This document shows, one piece after another, positions 35,545 to 45,024 of a stretch of DNA of 64,000 nt; the stretch's first letter is position 1; the number at the start of each line of letters is the position of its first letter. The notes under the pieces were generated by a model. It saw only the letters and a list, made by a program, of their open reading frames with translations. It was not told where the DNA came from and searched no databases. A program made the translations under genes and the position numbers. The stretch lies in contig PUQB01000002.1 in the NCBI GenBank assembly GCA_003024785.1, forward strand, positions 226,001-290,000, written 5' to 3'. This stretch comes from Selaginella tamariscina (taxonomy: Eukaryota > Streptophyta > Lycopodiopsida > Selaginellales > Selaginellaceae).

Positions 35545-35914
35545 TGCTTGACAATCTTTTGGAAAAGCTCTTCTTAGATCTGCATCAAAGAAGAGATTAG
35601 AACGCTCCTACAGCAGCAGTTCGTCGTCCTTGTCTTCTTCATGGAGTTGTTATGACAGTGATGAAGAATCAGATTGTTATGGGGTTCCTGTGGATGTGCC
35701 CAAGGGATGCACAGGCAGCGGTAAAAAGAAAAGGTTTGTGGTGACCGCTCATCTTCTGAAGAATCCTGTGTTTCAAGTGCTGCAGCAGATGAATATGAAT
35801 ATGAAAAAAATGCAGGAGCACTCACTATTCCCTGTGATGTGGCTTCTCAACAACAATGATCCTGCTTCTGCTGTGGCTGAAATCAATGAGCTTCTTGCGT
35901 TCTACTCGCATTAA
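35545..35914 (+). pseudogene. SAUR pseudogene lacking promoter and start codon
   Basis: Sister of the intact gene at 37455: LGKALLRSASKKRLERS-like DNA, then SSSWSCYDSDEE, PVDVPKGC, RFVVTAHLLKNPVFQVL, and WLLNNNDPASAVAEINELLA to the natural stop. The region matching 37321-37456 of the sister (TATA box, 5' UTR, ATG) is deleted: the sister's upstream flank at 35431-35544 runs straight into the codons after the start. Inside, the bases for MAVYVG are lost in frame. A loss after FQVL shifts the frame, and a deletion over the AVLFEHFL codons shifts it back. The frame therefore stays open but reads a nonsense MNMNMKKMQEHSLFPVM segment. Confidence 0.88.
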
Positions 35915-36685
35915 ATACAACCCAACATGCAGGAATTTGCAAGATCTCTTGGCGATTTAAAAGGCTGATCTCATGAGAGAACATTTTTGGTATGGTCAAC
36001 AACTTTCTGGCTGGAGATATTCAGGATCATCCATTGAGAACATTTTGTAATCAAATGCTAATGAAACTACATTTATTTGGATACTCTTGTGAGGTGCATA
36101 CATGTGTAATACGTTGCACACACGCGCACACACATATGGAGTTCCCATTAAAAGGATTATGTAGTAGTTTATATACTATCCATTGCGGAAGGAGTTCTGC
36201 TGGGATGTGAATTGACATGATCAGAGTATTAGCAGCTGTGATATACAGTTAAAACTCTCTCTCTCTCTCTCTCTCTCTCTATTAAGCATTCAACGCTAGT
36301 CAACTCTACAGTTTTTGTCGTGTGGGGCTGAGAATAGTAGAATACATTGGAAACAATATACTGGTCTATCCACAAGTATAAATATGAAACATGAATTGGC
36401 GGGCAACTGGCAAACATGTCATACGTCTGCGAGCAGTATACATAACGGTGTAGCATCCCTGGCCCTACTACTGATCAAGCTTAAAGAGTTATGTTTCTTT
36501 CTGTATAGACAATACTCTCGAAACTGGAAACGCTTGTGCAGCCTCCGTTGTCTTTATATCCCAATTTGCCAGTTGCCCCCCAAGTGCAAATGCCGCACAT
36601 TTTCTCTGGCATACATATCATATCTATGCATGTTATATTTCAATCACCATACTTGCAGTCGAACGAAACGCAATCCAGAATTGGA

Positions 36686-36686
36686 C

Positions 36687-36734
<48 letters not shown>
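36686..36734. repeat. Compound (AT)n(GTAT)n microsatellite
   Basis: About 11 AT units followed by about six GTAT units. Confidence 0.9.
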
Positions 36735-36760
36735 CTGTATAGAAACGGAGGCGACGGCAA

Positions 36761-36850
36761 ATGGAGGCTGCAAAAGCATTGCGAGATTCGAGAGTATTGT
36801 CTGTGGAGAAAGAAGCATAGTTTACAGTAGTAGGACCAAACCCTTTATGT
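36761..36850 (+). repeat. Duplicated SAUR flank, copy B
   Basis: Matches 17451-17545 (ATGGAGGCTG, CGAGAGTATTGTCTGTGGAG, TAGGACCAAA). Lies about 0.6 kb before the SAUR at 37455. Confidence 0.7.
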
Positions 36851-37365
36851 ATATGAAACGTTGACATGTAAAAGCCTTTGCCTTGCGTTGAAGATTACAG
36901 ACAGGTGTGTGTGGGTATGCGCGTGCATGTGTGTTATGCATTGACTAGATGATCGAAGAGTAATTTGCATTCAACATGTACAGACGAGCATGCCACACAC
37001 ATCTATAAATATACCCACACACATATTTCTACAGGCACATTTACTTCATACATTACTTTAGACTTTTGACAACTTAGATTATTGAAAGCGATATTTGAAT
37101 GAGAAGCCGTTTCCCAAATATATTTATATATATAGTATTTTATATATCCAGAGTCAGGACACCACCGGCCCAATGAAGAATCTGATGAATTTGTCGTGCA
37201 TACCCCGAACAGTTTTTATAGTCCTGACCTTTGTACGAAACGACCACGGCCTGCTTGCATCAGTTGCATGTGAGTGTCCATGTGAAGTCGCCTTGTTTGT
37301 TTCTGTCCTTTCAACCGCTACTGCAAACTCTTAATTTCATCCACTAAATTTTGTATCTTCCCCAC

Positions 37366-37373
37366 TATATAAT
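37366..37373 (+). promoter_or_regulatory. TATA box of the 37.4-kb SAUR
   Basis: TATATAAT in CCCCACTATATAATATT, 89 bp before the ATG at 37455. Confidence 0.7.
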
Positions 37374-37454
37374 ATTACTTGCCCTTGCCTGGCAACTCAT
37401 TGCTTTCTATAGTTGTTCTAAGAACATTTGCTTCTACTCTTTCTCAATCAATCA

Positions 37455-37877
37455 ATGGCAATCTTTACAAGGCTTGGAAAAGCTCTTCTTAGATCTGCAT
37501 CGAAGAAGAGATTAGAGCGCTCTTCCAGCAGCAGCTCTTCAGTATCCTCTTCTTCTTCTTCATGGAGTTGCTATGACAGCGACGAAGAAGCAGATTGTTA
37601 CGGGGTTCCGGCGGATGTCCCCAAGGGATGTATGGCTGTATATGTGGGCACCAGTGAAAAGCAAAGATTCGTGGTGGGCACTCATCTTCTCAAGAATCCT
37701 GTTTTCCAAGTGCTCCTCCAGAGGGCAGCAGATGAATACGGGTATGAAATTGCAGGGGCACTCACTTTCCCATGCGATGCTGTCTTGTTCGAGCATTTTC
37801 TATGGCTTCTCAAGAACAATGATCCTGCTGCTGCCATGGTCGAAGTGAACGAGCTCCTGACTTTCTGCTCATCTTGA
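37455..37877 (+). CDS. SAUR family protein, intact
   Basis: 140 residues from the ATG at 37455 (AATCAATCAATGGC). N-terminus MAIFTRLGKALLRSASKKRL, a basic amphipathic segment, then a Ser tract of about 20 residues and an acidic SCYDSDEEADCYG. The SAUR core follows: VPADVPKGCMAVYVGTSEKQ, RFVVGTHLLKNPVFQVLLQR, EYGYEIAGALTFPCDAVLFE, HFLWLLKNNDPAAAMVEVNE, ending LLTFCSS. Every core block that is broken in the pseudogenes is whole here, so it is the reference for the family. Proximal TATA box present. Role: auxin-responsive growth regulator of the SAUR family (inhibition of PP2C.D phosphatases is known for the family; this member is untested). Confidence 0.95.
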   Translation: MAIFTRLGKALLRSASKKRLERSSSSSSSVSSSSSSWSCYDSDEEADCYGVPADVPKGCMAVYVGTSEKQRFVVGTHLLKNPVFQVLLQRAADEYGYEIAGALTFPCDAVLFEHFLWLLKNNDPAAAMVEVNELLTFCSS

Positions 37878-38925
37878 GTTCGAGGGTTCTCCATGTTTGC
37901 TTTGGGGTTTACAGATCTGTGTACACGATCCCAAAGGGATTTCACAAGCTTGCGCTAGCACGCATTCTTTATCCCCACTGAATATGTGTGGAGGTTAATT
38001 CAACATTGATCAATGTGGGTAGCATAAAGTACCTTGACTATTGTACAAAGATCAAAACATTGAATTAAATGTCTTCTCTCAAAAGTCTTTGAGTGTGTGT
38101 GGGTGTGGAAACTTAAGAAAACTTTCTTGTATAGACGTGGAAACGTTGTATGTCGGATCGATTACAATCTTACAAGTATTGGTACCATTTAAAGTATGAG
38201 TTTAAAATGTGCAGCACCTGATTAGAATCTAAGCTGCACTGATGGTGGAATTTACATTTTACTCTGATAAACAATGAATCAATCTCTAGGAGATCCAGTT
38301 GTGATCTATTTTATCTGTTAATAGTACGATCTTCATACACAGCTCTCGTCCACAGGAGTAGCATGTGGTGCAGAACCCTCCTTCACACATGAACACAGAA
38401 CATTCTTGATTGAACTGGCTGTTTGTCCTCTGCACACTACGTACACTATGAAAATATCAAGTTTACTGGCTCATCTCATGTCAATCAGTCTGCATTGTCT
38501 TTCAACCAACCGGTATACCTCTGACCATCCACCTAATAACAACATTGGACAATAGCCGTGCAGCAGTACACCCGTACGAGAGCCACAACAGCACAAAGAT
38601 CACTCTGGAGAGAATAGTTGTCGCATTCCTTTCCACTGTAAAGTAAAAGCAGACTAAAGACAAGAAGGCGACCATCGATCGACAGTGATAATGCAATCCA
38701 CACTCTCTTTTCTCTCTCGTAGCTGGCCATTTCTTCCTAGAATTTCGCAAAATAAAAGCTTAAATTCTTTTCTTTTGGTGCCCACGTGAAGCTTGGATAA
38801 ATGTCGGATGGTAATTCCTTGCATGTAAATCAATGGGTTATCTTGTTGACAGTTGCAACCCAATAAACATATAGTTTATAGAATTTAATACTCTCCACAA
38901 CATGCCTCTTCATGGCATGTGCCGG
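37878..38925. other. Intergenic DNA
   Basis: No gene. Open frames at 38502-38863 (-) lack motifs and overlap each other. It holds the 3' flank of one SAUR and the promoter of the next. Confidence 0.6.
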
Positions 38926-38932
38926 TATATAT
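38926..38932 (+). promoter_or_regulatory. TATA box of the 39-kb SAUR
   Basis: TATATAT in GCCGGTATATATCTCGG, 58 bp before the ATG at 38984. It lies inside the upstream extension of the reading frame, so transcription should start after the ATG at 38912. This decides the start in favour of 38984. Confidence 0.6.
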
Positions 38933-38983
38933 CTCGGCTCAGGTCGAGGTTTCATTGTTCCTGTTTTCCTTCTTCTTTCCCTC

Positions 38984-39397
38984 ATGGCGCTTGTTGTTTC
39001 TAGAAAGATTAGAAGAGTGTTCTCTATCTTAAGGAGAAGAAAATCAAGCACTGCAAGTGTAAGCTCAGTTTCTTCTGGATGGGATTCTTATAGTGATAGT
39101 GATGATGAATATAATGCTGATAATGCTCTACCTCCAGATGTCCCACAGGGATGTTTTGCAGTGTACGTGGGAAATGACAAGCAGAGATTCGTGATCGGCA
39201 CAAGCTTTCTTAAGAATCCCCTGTTCCAGGCCCTCCTTGACAAGGCCGAGGAAGAGTACGGGTTTGATTATAAGGGTGCACTTGTCATCCCCTGCGAAGC
39301 TGTTTTGTTCGAGCATGTATGTTGGCTGTTGAAAAACAATGATCCCACTGCAGCAGATCTCGAAATGGAAGAGCTGCTTAGGTTCTATTCTTCGTGA
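38984..39397 (+). CDS. SAUR family protein, intact
   Basis: 137 residues from the ATG at 38984 (MALVVSRKIRRVFSILRRRK); the frame is open back to an ATG at 38912, but a TATA box lies between. After a Ser/Asp linker (SGWDSYSDSDDEYNADN) comes the complete core: LPPDVPQGCFAVYVGNDKQR, FVIGTSFLKNPLFQALLDKA, EEEYGFDYKGALVIPCEAVL, FEHVCWLLKNNDPTAADLEM, ending LLRFYSS. It differs from the 37.4-kb gene in the N-terminus (strongly basic, Arg-rich) and in VPQG for VPKG, so it is an older paralogue. No intron. Confidence 0.94.
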   Translation: MALVVSRKIRRVFSILRRRKSSTASVSSVSSGWDSYSDSDDEYNADNALPPDVPQGCFAVYVGNDKQRFVIGTSFLKNPLFQALLDKAEEEYGFDYKGALVIPCEAVLFEHVCWLLKNNDPTAADLEMEELLRFYSS

Positions 39398-40652
39398 TTC
39401 CCTGTTTGAGACTTGTACAGATTGCTTTTATAAGAATTGATTCCTTCCTTGTAAGTGCTTGGAATGTGAAGTTTTTGGTCGGTCCTTGAAGATTGATTAC
39501 ATTGTATTCAATTTTAATCAATGAAAAGTTTGTGAGTTGTTTTCTATGTGCATGATCTGCTGACTTAAGAAATTCAACAAAGTCAGTCGGTGTGCACATG
39601 ATGGACTTGACGTGCTAACCGAAGAAATCTATGCCGTAATTGTTCTCGCTTTTTCTTAACTGAAGCCTCCCATGTTCTATGATAGATTATAATTCTACTA
39701 TATTAAATCTGCAAGAACAACGACTTTGCAACCAACACGCGCCGAAAGGATGAATCAACTGTAAACGGATCAATCATCTGATCAACAAGCAACACGGACG
39801 AGTACAGTTAGAAAGGACAAGCTCTTAAGTTAAACCGTTCTTAACGCTTGTGCTTGATTCCTTTATAGTGCATTGAACATTGCCCTCTGTATTAGGTTTC
39901 CTGCTCTGCCAACTTGGTTCCCCATATATTTTTCCCTCTGTACATGTTCATTGAATTAGTCTTAATCTCAGAGTCTTGCTGAGGAAACCTCAGACCGGTT
40001 CTGCCCTTGCTTAGTGTGTGTGTGTGTGTTACATACATACAGTATATACATGTGTGTGTAAATATCCACAACATGTAGTCTGCAGGTATGTCTTTATGAA
40101 CTACTTAGGGTGTGCATGTGCATGTGTATGTGTGCATAATATACTTATTTCTCACCGTAAATATGTATATGCTTCTGGGATATGTAGGACATGGGCAATC
40201 TCTAGTTAGATGCGCATTATCACGACTGCCGGAAAGAAGTTTGGTTACACTCTGGAATATGGAACAACTTAATGGAAAAATGATACTGCATATTTATATA
40301 CAATAGTACCAATCATAAACGGTAATTCTGGTGCCACTTATATTATTCGAATACCTCATATAATTCAGGGCTATAAAACACAGAGGAATAGAGAAATATA
40401 TGTATATGTATGAAAAACTAAGGATATACAGGTAAATAGATATGTAGATATACACATAAGATTTTAATTTTCCGACATGTGTGCGTGTATGTGTTTAAAA
40501 TGATGTGTATCCTTGTTCATACACATATTTTATGAAACCATATGCCCTAGAAGGATATTCACAGGAATATTTGTGCTTGAATCGCCGTCCGATCTATCTA
40601 ATACCGGCCGTAGGATATACAATAGAACCCTAGCTTCCAAAAGCCCTAGAGA
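39398..40652. other. Intergenic DNA
   Basis: No gene. (TG)n near 40015-40028 and other TG/TA-rich microsatellites at 40100-40140 and 40395-40500. The L7 promoter is at the right end. Confidence 0.6.
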
Positions 40653-40663
40653 GGGTTAGGGTT
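40653..40663 (+). promoter_or_regulatory. Telo-box-like element in the L7 leader
   Basis: GGGTTAGGGTT (AACCCTAACCC on the other strand), 23 bp before the ATG at 40686, with further AACCCTA and GCCCTA copies at 40626 and 40643. Telo-boxes of this type are a known feature of plant ribosomal protein promoters. Confidence 0.6.
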
Positions 40664-40685
40664 CTTCGGCGGCTCGAGAGGGGAG

Positions 40686-41947
40686 ATGTCGAAGATGGAC
40701 GTGGATACACCTGAGCTGCCGGTGCAGACTGTTCCCGAATCGATCTTGAAGAAGCGCACGCGGGACGAGGAGTGGGAGAAGGATAGGAAGAGTCGCCTCA
40801 GGAATGCCTTGATCAAGTCCAGAGAAAACCGCAGGCTCATATTCAGGCGCGCCGAGGAATATGTCAAGGAGTACCGTGCTCAGGTTTGCACACGTAGAAT
40901 TACATATGCAATGTCGCATTTGTTTCAATCTGCTCGTTTTCAGCGTAACTAATAGAAATTTTACATAAATTCATCGATTTGTTGCATAAATCATTGACTT
41001 ATTTCTGAAAAATCGGTTTTTTCAAACAGGAGTCAGATCTGATTAGACTCAAGCGGGAGGCTAGACTCAAAGGGGGTTTTTATGTTGAGCCTGAAGCCAA
41101 GCTCCTCTTCGTTATCCGCATTCGGGGGTAAGGAAAATTTGCTTTTATATATGTCATGGATATATATAATGCTATACCCAACACATAACATACGGTGGCA
41201 TACATTTTTATGTGACAGTATCAATGACATGCATCCGAAGACTCGCAAAATCCTTCAGCTGCTCCGTCTTAGGCAGGTGAGTATTTCTTCAGTAAAGTAT
41301 ATATTCTTCCGATATGTAACACAAATTAGATAATATAAATATTATACATAAGCTTAATTAAGTCGCTGCCTTGCAGATTTTCAATGGAGTGTTCATGAAG
41401 GTCAACAAGGCGACCATGAACATGCTAAAGAGGGTCGAGCCGTATGTTACTTACGGGTGAGTAATTTACTATGAGTAACTTGAATGTCACTTAATATCTT
41501 CCATGAATAGTTATCCCAATCTGAAGAGCGTGAAGGAACTCATTTACAAGAGGGGCTACGGGAAGGTGAACAAGAAGCGTATCGCTCTCACAGACAATTC
41601 CATCATTGAAGAGGTAACACATGCATATAAGTATATCTATACCTATACATATTTTATAAGGACAACGTTTATGCACTGCACTATTGATATGTTGCATTAA
41701 AATGATATGTATACTTACGCATATATACACAGGTACTGGCAAGTACGGGATTATCTGTATGGAGGACCTCATTCACGAAATATACACGGTGGGGCCTCAC
41801 TTCAAGCAGGCGAACAACTTCTTGTGGCCGTTTAAGCTGACCGCTCCATTAGGAGGTATGAAGAAGAAGCGCAATCACTACATCGAGGGTGGAGATGCCG
41901 GCAACAGGGAAGACAAGGTGAATGCTCTCATCCGTCGCATGAATTAA
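40686..41947 (+). CDS. RPL7: 60S ribosomal protein L7 (uL30), six exons
   Basis: Exons: 40686-40883, 41030-41127, 41219-41276, 41377-41456, 41511-41613 and 41733-41947, all with GT...AG borders. The product starts [20 protein letters not shown], has the basic helix [20 protein letters not shown], then the uL30 core: [100 protein letters not shown] and the eukaryotic tail [20 protein letters not shown] ending RRMN. It belongs to the large ribosomal subunit and binds 5S/28S rRNA regions. One oddity: at the start of exon 6 the family VLGKYG would need GTACTGGGCAAG, but the sequence has GTACTGGCAAG, one G short, so the frame breaks there. A splice at 41743 would keep the frame while dropping VLGK. 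All other parts are conserved, so an assembly error is likely. Confidence 0.93.
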
Positions 41948-44410
41948 GCTAGCCGTACCTAAGATGAGTTTTTGATGTGTTTAATTATCTGAAAACTTCA
42001 TTATCCCATTCCATCTTGAATTTATTTTAACGTGTGCAGAGTGGTTATATATATATATATATATGTATAAGTATACATAGTCTAGCATTTATGTCAGTAT
42101 ATATTCTATCGTAAATAAATTGTAATATAATCCTTGCAATAACATAATAATATTTAAATAAATATGAAATATATAATAACTACTTGTTATAAAAAAATTG
42201 CATTTTGCCCTTCAAAAAATTTATATTTACACCTTTAATTAACAATTTAAAATAAATAATATTAGTTTAAGTATTATCACTTATAATCTTAAATGGAAAA
42301 AGTAATTAAATGTAAAGTATTTCTAACAATGTTAAATATAAGCTTTTAATATTGGCCGGCATTCATTAACATTTGATCTAAATTATATTATTTAATTTCA
42401 ACTAGAATAGAATATTCATTAGTTTTTAAGAAGCATAATTTTGAATCACTCAAATATTGTGAAACTCATTTCAATATTACACATTAAAGTATTATTATAT
42501 AATTCAAACTTGAAATATCAATGTAACTTAAATGTAAATAAGACAGATTTCAGGGTTACTTTGATTAAGATAAGAATTAACTTAATTAATTATTTTTAAT
42601 ATATTAAACTAACAACGATCACTTATCAACTAACAAGTGTCTCGACCACACTGGTCAAAGTATCATCTTCTTCGTCAAGATAAAACTTAATATATGATAC
42701 TCACATGCATACTTCCAAATGAGAGTGTGCTACTTACACACACACACACACGCCACACATATATATAAAGAGTGTGTAAGGTCATCTGCACGAGCTCCTT
42801 GGAGGATCATTGTTTCTTATGTATAGTTTACCAAAACTGTCTCTTTCGATTATAATACGAAGTCTAAGGATATCATCAACCGTCTATCCGATAAAAACAT
42901 GGATACACTGTTCACCTAAGTTTAATTTATATATCAAAATATAGAAATAAATACTTAATTACATATAGCCGCCGATAAACATATATGATACTGGAGCTGA
43001 ATCCAAGCCTTGTGTTAGCATGTGAAAGAGCGCAGGCAATTCATTTTCCTTTGTTGTTTTCCTTTGTTTAGAAGTTAGTTCCAGTGAACCTTGTGTTTAG
43101 GGTTATACACCCCACCCTTCTTAACATTGCACATAGCCCAAAATGCCACGATTCCTGGATATCCATGTTATTGATAACCATGCACTTTCTATCATGTTCA
43201 TTCTTCTCTTAAAAATACATACATTATTATTGTTTGTTGCAAGCACCATATGACACCACATGCTTATGATATAGCAGTTGCTGCATATGGGTGCACTGTT
43301 TGAGCAAACTGTAAACGTCTAAAGTCTTTCTGGAAGTTAGCAAAGGTACGATTGTATGTAAAACATTGTCACGTTCCGTACAGTACCAAATGATGTACGG
43401 TATCTTATAATAACGAGCCTTAAGTTTTAATTATGTTAAGCTTTTTAACAGCGTACATTTTGGTCCCATTCCTCACATGTCCCTGGCCACGTTACAGTTG
43501 ACAAGGGTTACTTTTACTAATAATTATATATATTTTTCTAACGGGACGGTCTTTGTATGAAAACTAACGGGTTTGACCAGTCAAAGCACGTCCATTTACA
43601 CGAGGTAGAAAGAATTATTATTAACCACGGTCAGTATGGCACATGGGAGACCGTGTTATAACCGTGCACAAGTAGCACGGCAGTACGGTGGCGGTTTCAG
43701 TTGAAAAATCTGAATCAGTTCCCCCGCACGTGTCCGGATTGCATTTGTCCCGTACCTTCCGTAGCACGGAATCACGGAAAAACGGCAAAACGGCCAGCAT
43801 GGAACCCTAAAAGCCTCCTCCCCGTGATACATGGCACGCATATGCCTCCCCACCACTCTTCGTACTGGATATATACGATATTTCACAAGCGTATATACAA
43901 GATTGTACATCCGGAGTACGACCGTACACCTACATTATGCAAGCAAAGTTTGGTGGCACTCACCATAGGTGGGTCAAGTGGAGCCTGGGAAAAAAATAAG
44001 TGGGAGGTAAAATAAATTAAAATGCACTCTGGGAGTAAAAAATAATAAAAGAAAAAAGAATGGAAATACACTCTGGGAGAGTGAAAACTGTCAAAGTTGT
44101 TGCAGCGGCAGACTAGTAGTCACAAGCACTCTTGTTTGCTTTTGATGAGGCCAAGGTATACGCTCACATGCAAAGAAAATGGGAATATTCTCTCAATACC
44201 CATTAATATCTTTGTTAACTATAGTGGTAGATGGACAACATTTTGTTTCCTCTAGAGGTAGGTATTCACACAGTTTTTATCTGCCACTATAAGATATCAT
44301 AATTAGCAGTACCTTGATAAATTTAGCACACTTGGGGGTCTTTTTTAACTAGTGGAGGGGGTAAAGGAACCAAGCTTTTTTAATCATTTCTGTTCTTTCC
44401 TCCCTCTGTC
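41948..44410. other. Intergenic DNA
   Basis: No gene. AT-rich, with (AT)n near 42046-42064 and (AC)n near 42737-42752. The part at 43570-43900 is less AT-biased (repeated GCACGG words) but has no motif-bearing frame. Confidence 0.6.
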
Positions 44411-44420
44411 TATATATTAA
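44411..44420 (+). promoter_or_regulatory. TATA box of the 44.6-kb SAUR
   Basis: TATATATTAA after a pyrimidine-rich CTCCCTCTGTC, about 155 bp before the ATG at 44566. Confidence 0.55.
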
Positions 44421-44565
44421 ATCTTTTTCCCCCAGCTTCTTCAGAAGAACAATATATAGTTCAATTCTGGGTTATGGTTGTTCTTGAAGCTTTCATAATC
44501 ATGTTATGTGATCATCTATAAAGGGTCTCTTGGGTTGCATTCAAATCTTGCAATCTCTTATAAGA

Positions 44566-45024
44566 ATGCAGATAGTTTCAGGTGGGTATGTGGCTGCCAA
44601 GCTGAAGAAGAAACTGAGGAGGATCCGATCGGGGTCGAAAGTCTGGAGGGATTCATCCTCTGGGAGCCTGGGATCTGATTGGCTGCAGAGAACCTCGAGC
44701 TCTTCATGGGAGCACTTCAGTGATGATTACTCACAGGAGAGCGATGGAGGCGAGGAGCAGCACTTACCCAAAGATGTTCCTGAGGGGTTTCTCGCTGTCT
44801 ACGTCGGGGAGGAGAAGAAGAGGTTTGTAGTGGATGCTCGCCACTTGAATCACAAGTGGTTCAAGGTTCTATTGGAAAGATCGGCAGAGGAGTATGGGTT
44901 TGATCACAAGGGAGGTCTCGCGCTTCCCTGCACTGTTTGTGTTTTCGAGAGCTTGCTTAGAGCTCTTCATGGCGAGCTTTCTTCAAAGGACTGTGCCAAG
45001 ATTGAGGAGCTTCTCAAATTGTGA
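44566..45024 (+). CDS. SAUR family protein, intact, divergent type
   Basis: 152 residues from the ATG at 44566 (MQIVSGGYVAAKLKKKLRRI). After a Ser/Trp linker the core reads LPKDVPEGFLAVYVGEEKKR, FVVDARHLNHKWFKVLLERS, AEEYGFDHKGGLALPCTVCV, then FESLLRAL and a Lys/Leu tail. VPEG, LNH and GGL are the wording of the more widespread SAUR subgroup, unlike the 'LKNPVFQVL / GALTIPC' wording of the cluster at 11-39 kb. It therefore comes from another branch of the family, related to the locus at 61.9 kb (VPEGYLAVYVGSG, YLNHKLFRELLEKS). TATA box upstream, no intron. Confidence 0.94.
   Translation: MQIVSGGYVAAKLKKKLRRIRSGSKVWRDSSSGSLGSDWLQRTSSSSWEHFSDDYSQESDGGEEQHLPKDVPEGFLAVYVGEEKKRFVVDARHLNHKWFKVLLERSAEEYGFDHKGGLALPCTVCVFESLLRALHGELSSKDCAKIEELLKL

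Larger units (their letters stand above)
35915..37365. other. Intergenic DNA with microsatellites and SAUR flank copy
   Basis: No gene supported. (CT)n at 36255-36280; (AT)n followed by (GTAT)n at 36686-36734. Duplicated SAUR flank at 36761-36850 and promoter-proximal duplicate at 37181-37320. Confidence 0.6.

Noticed and set aside
36315-36867. Overlapping frames around the (AT)n(GTAT)n microsatellite
   Set aside because: Their length comes from the repeat, which lacks stops in several frames.
43656-44015. Overlapping frames in a less AT-rich stretch
   Set aside because: No family wording on either strand and no splice or promoter structure.
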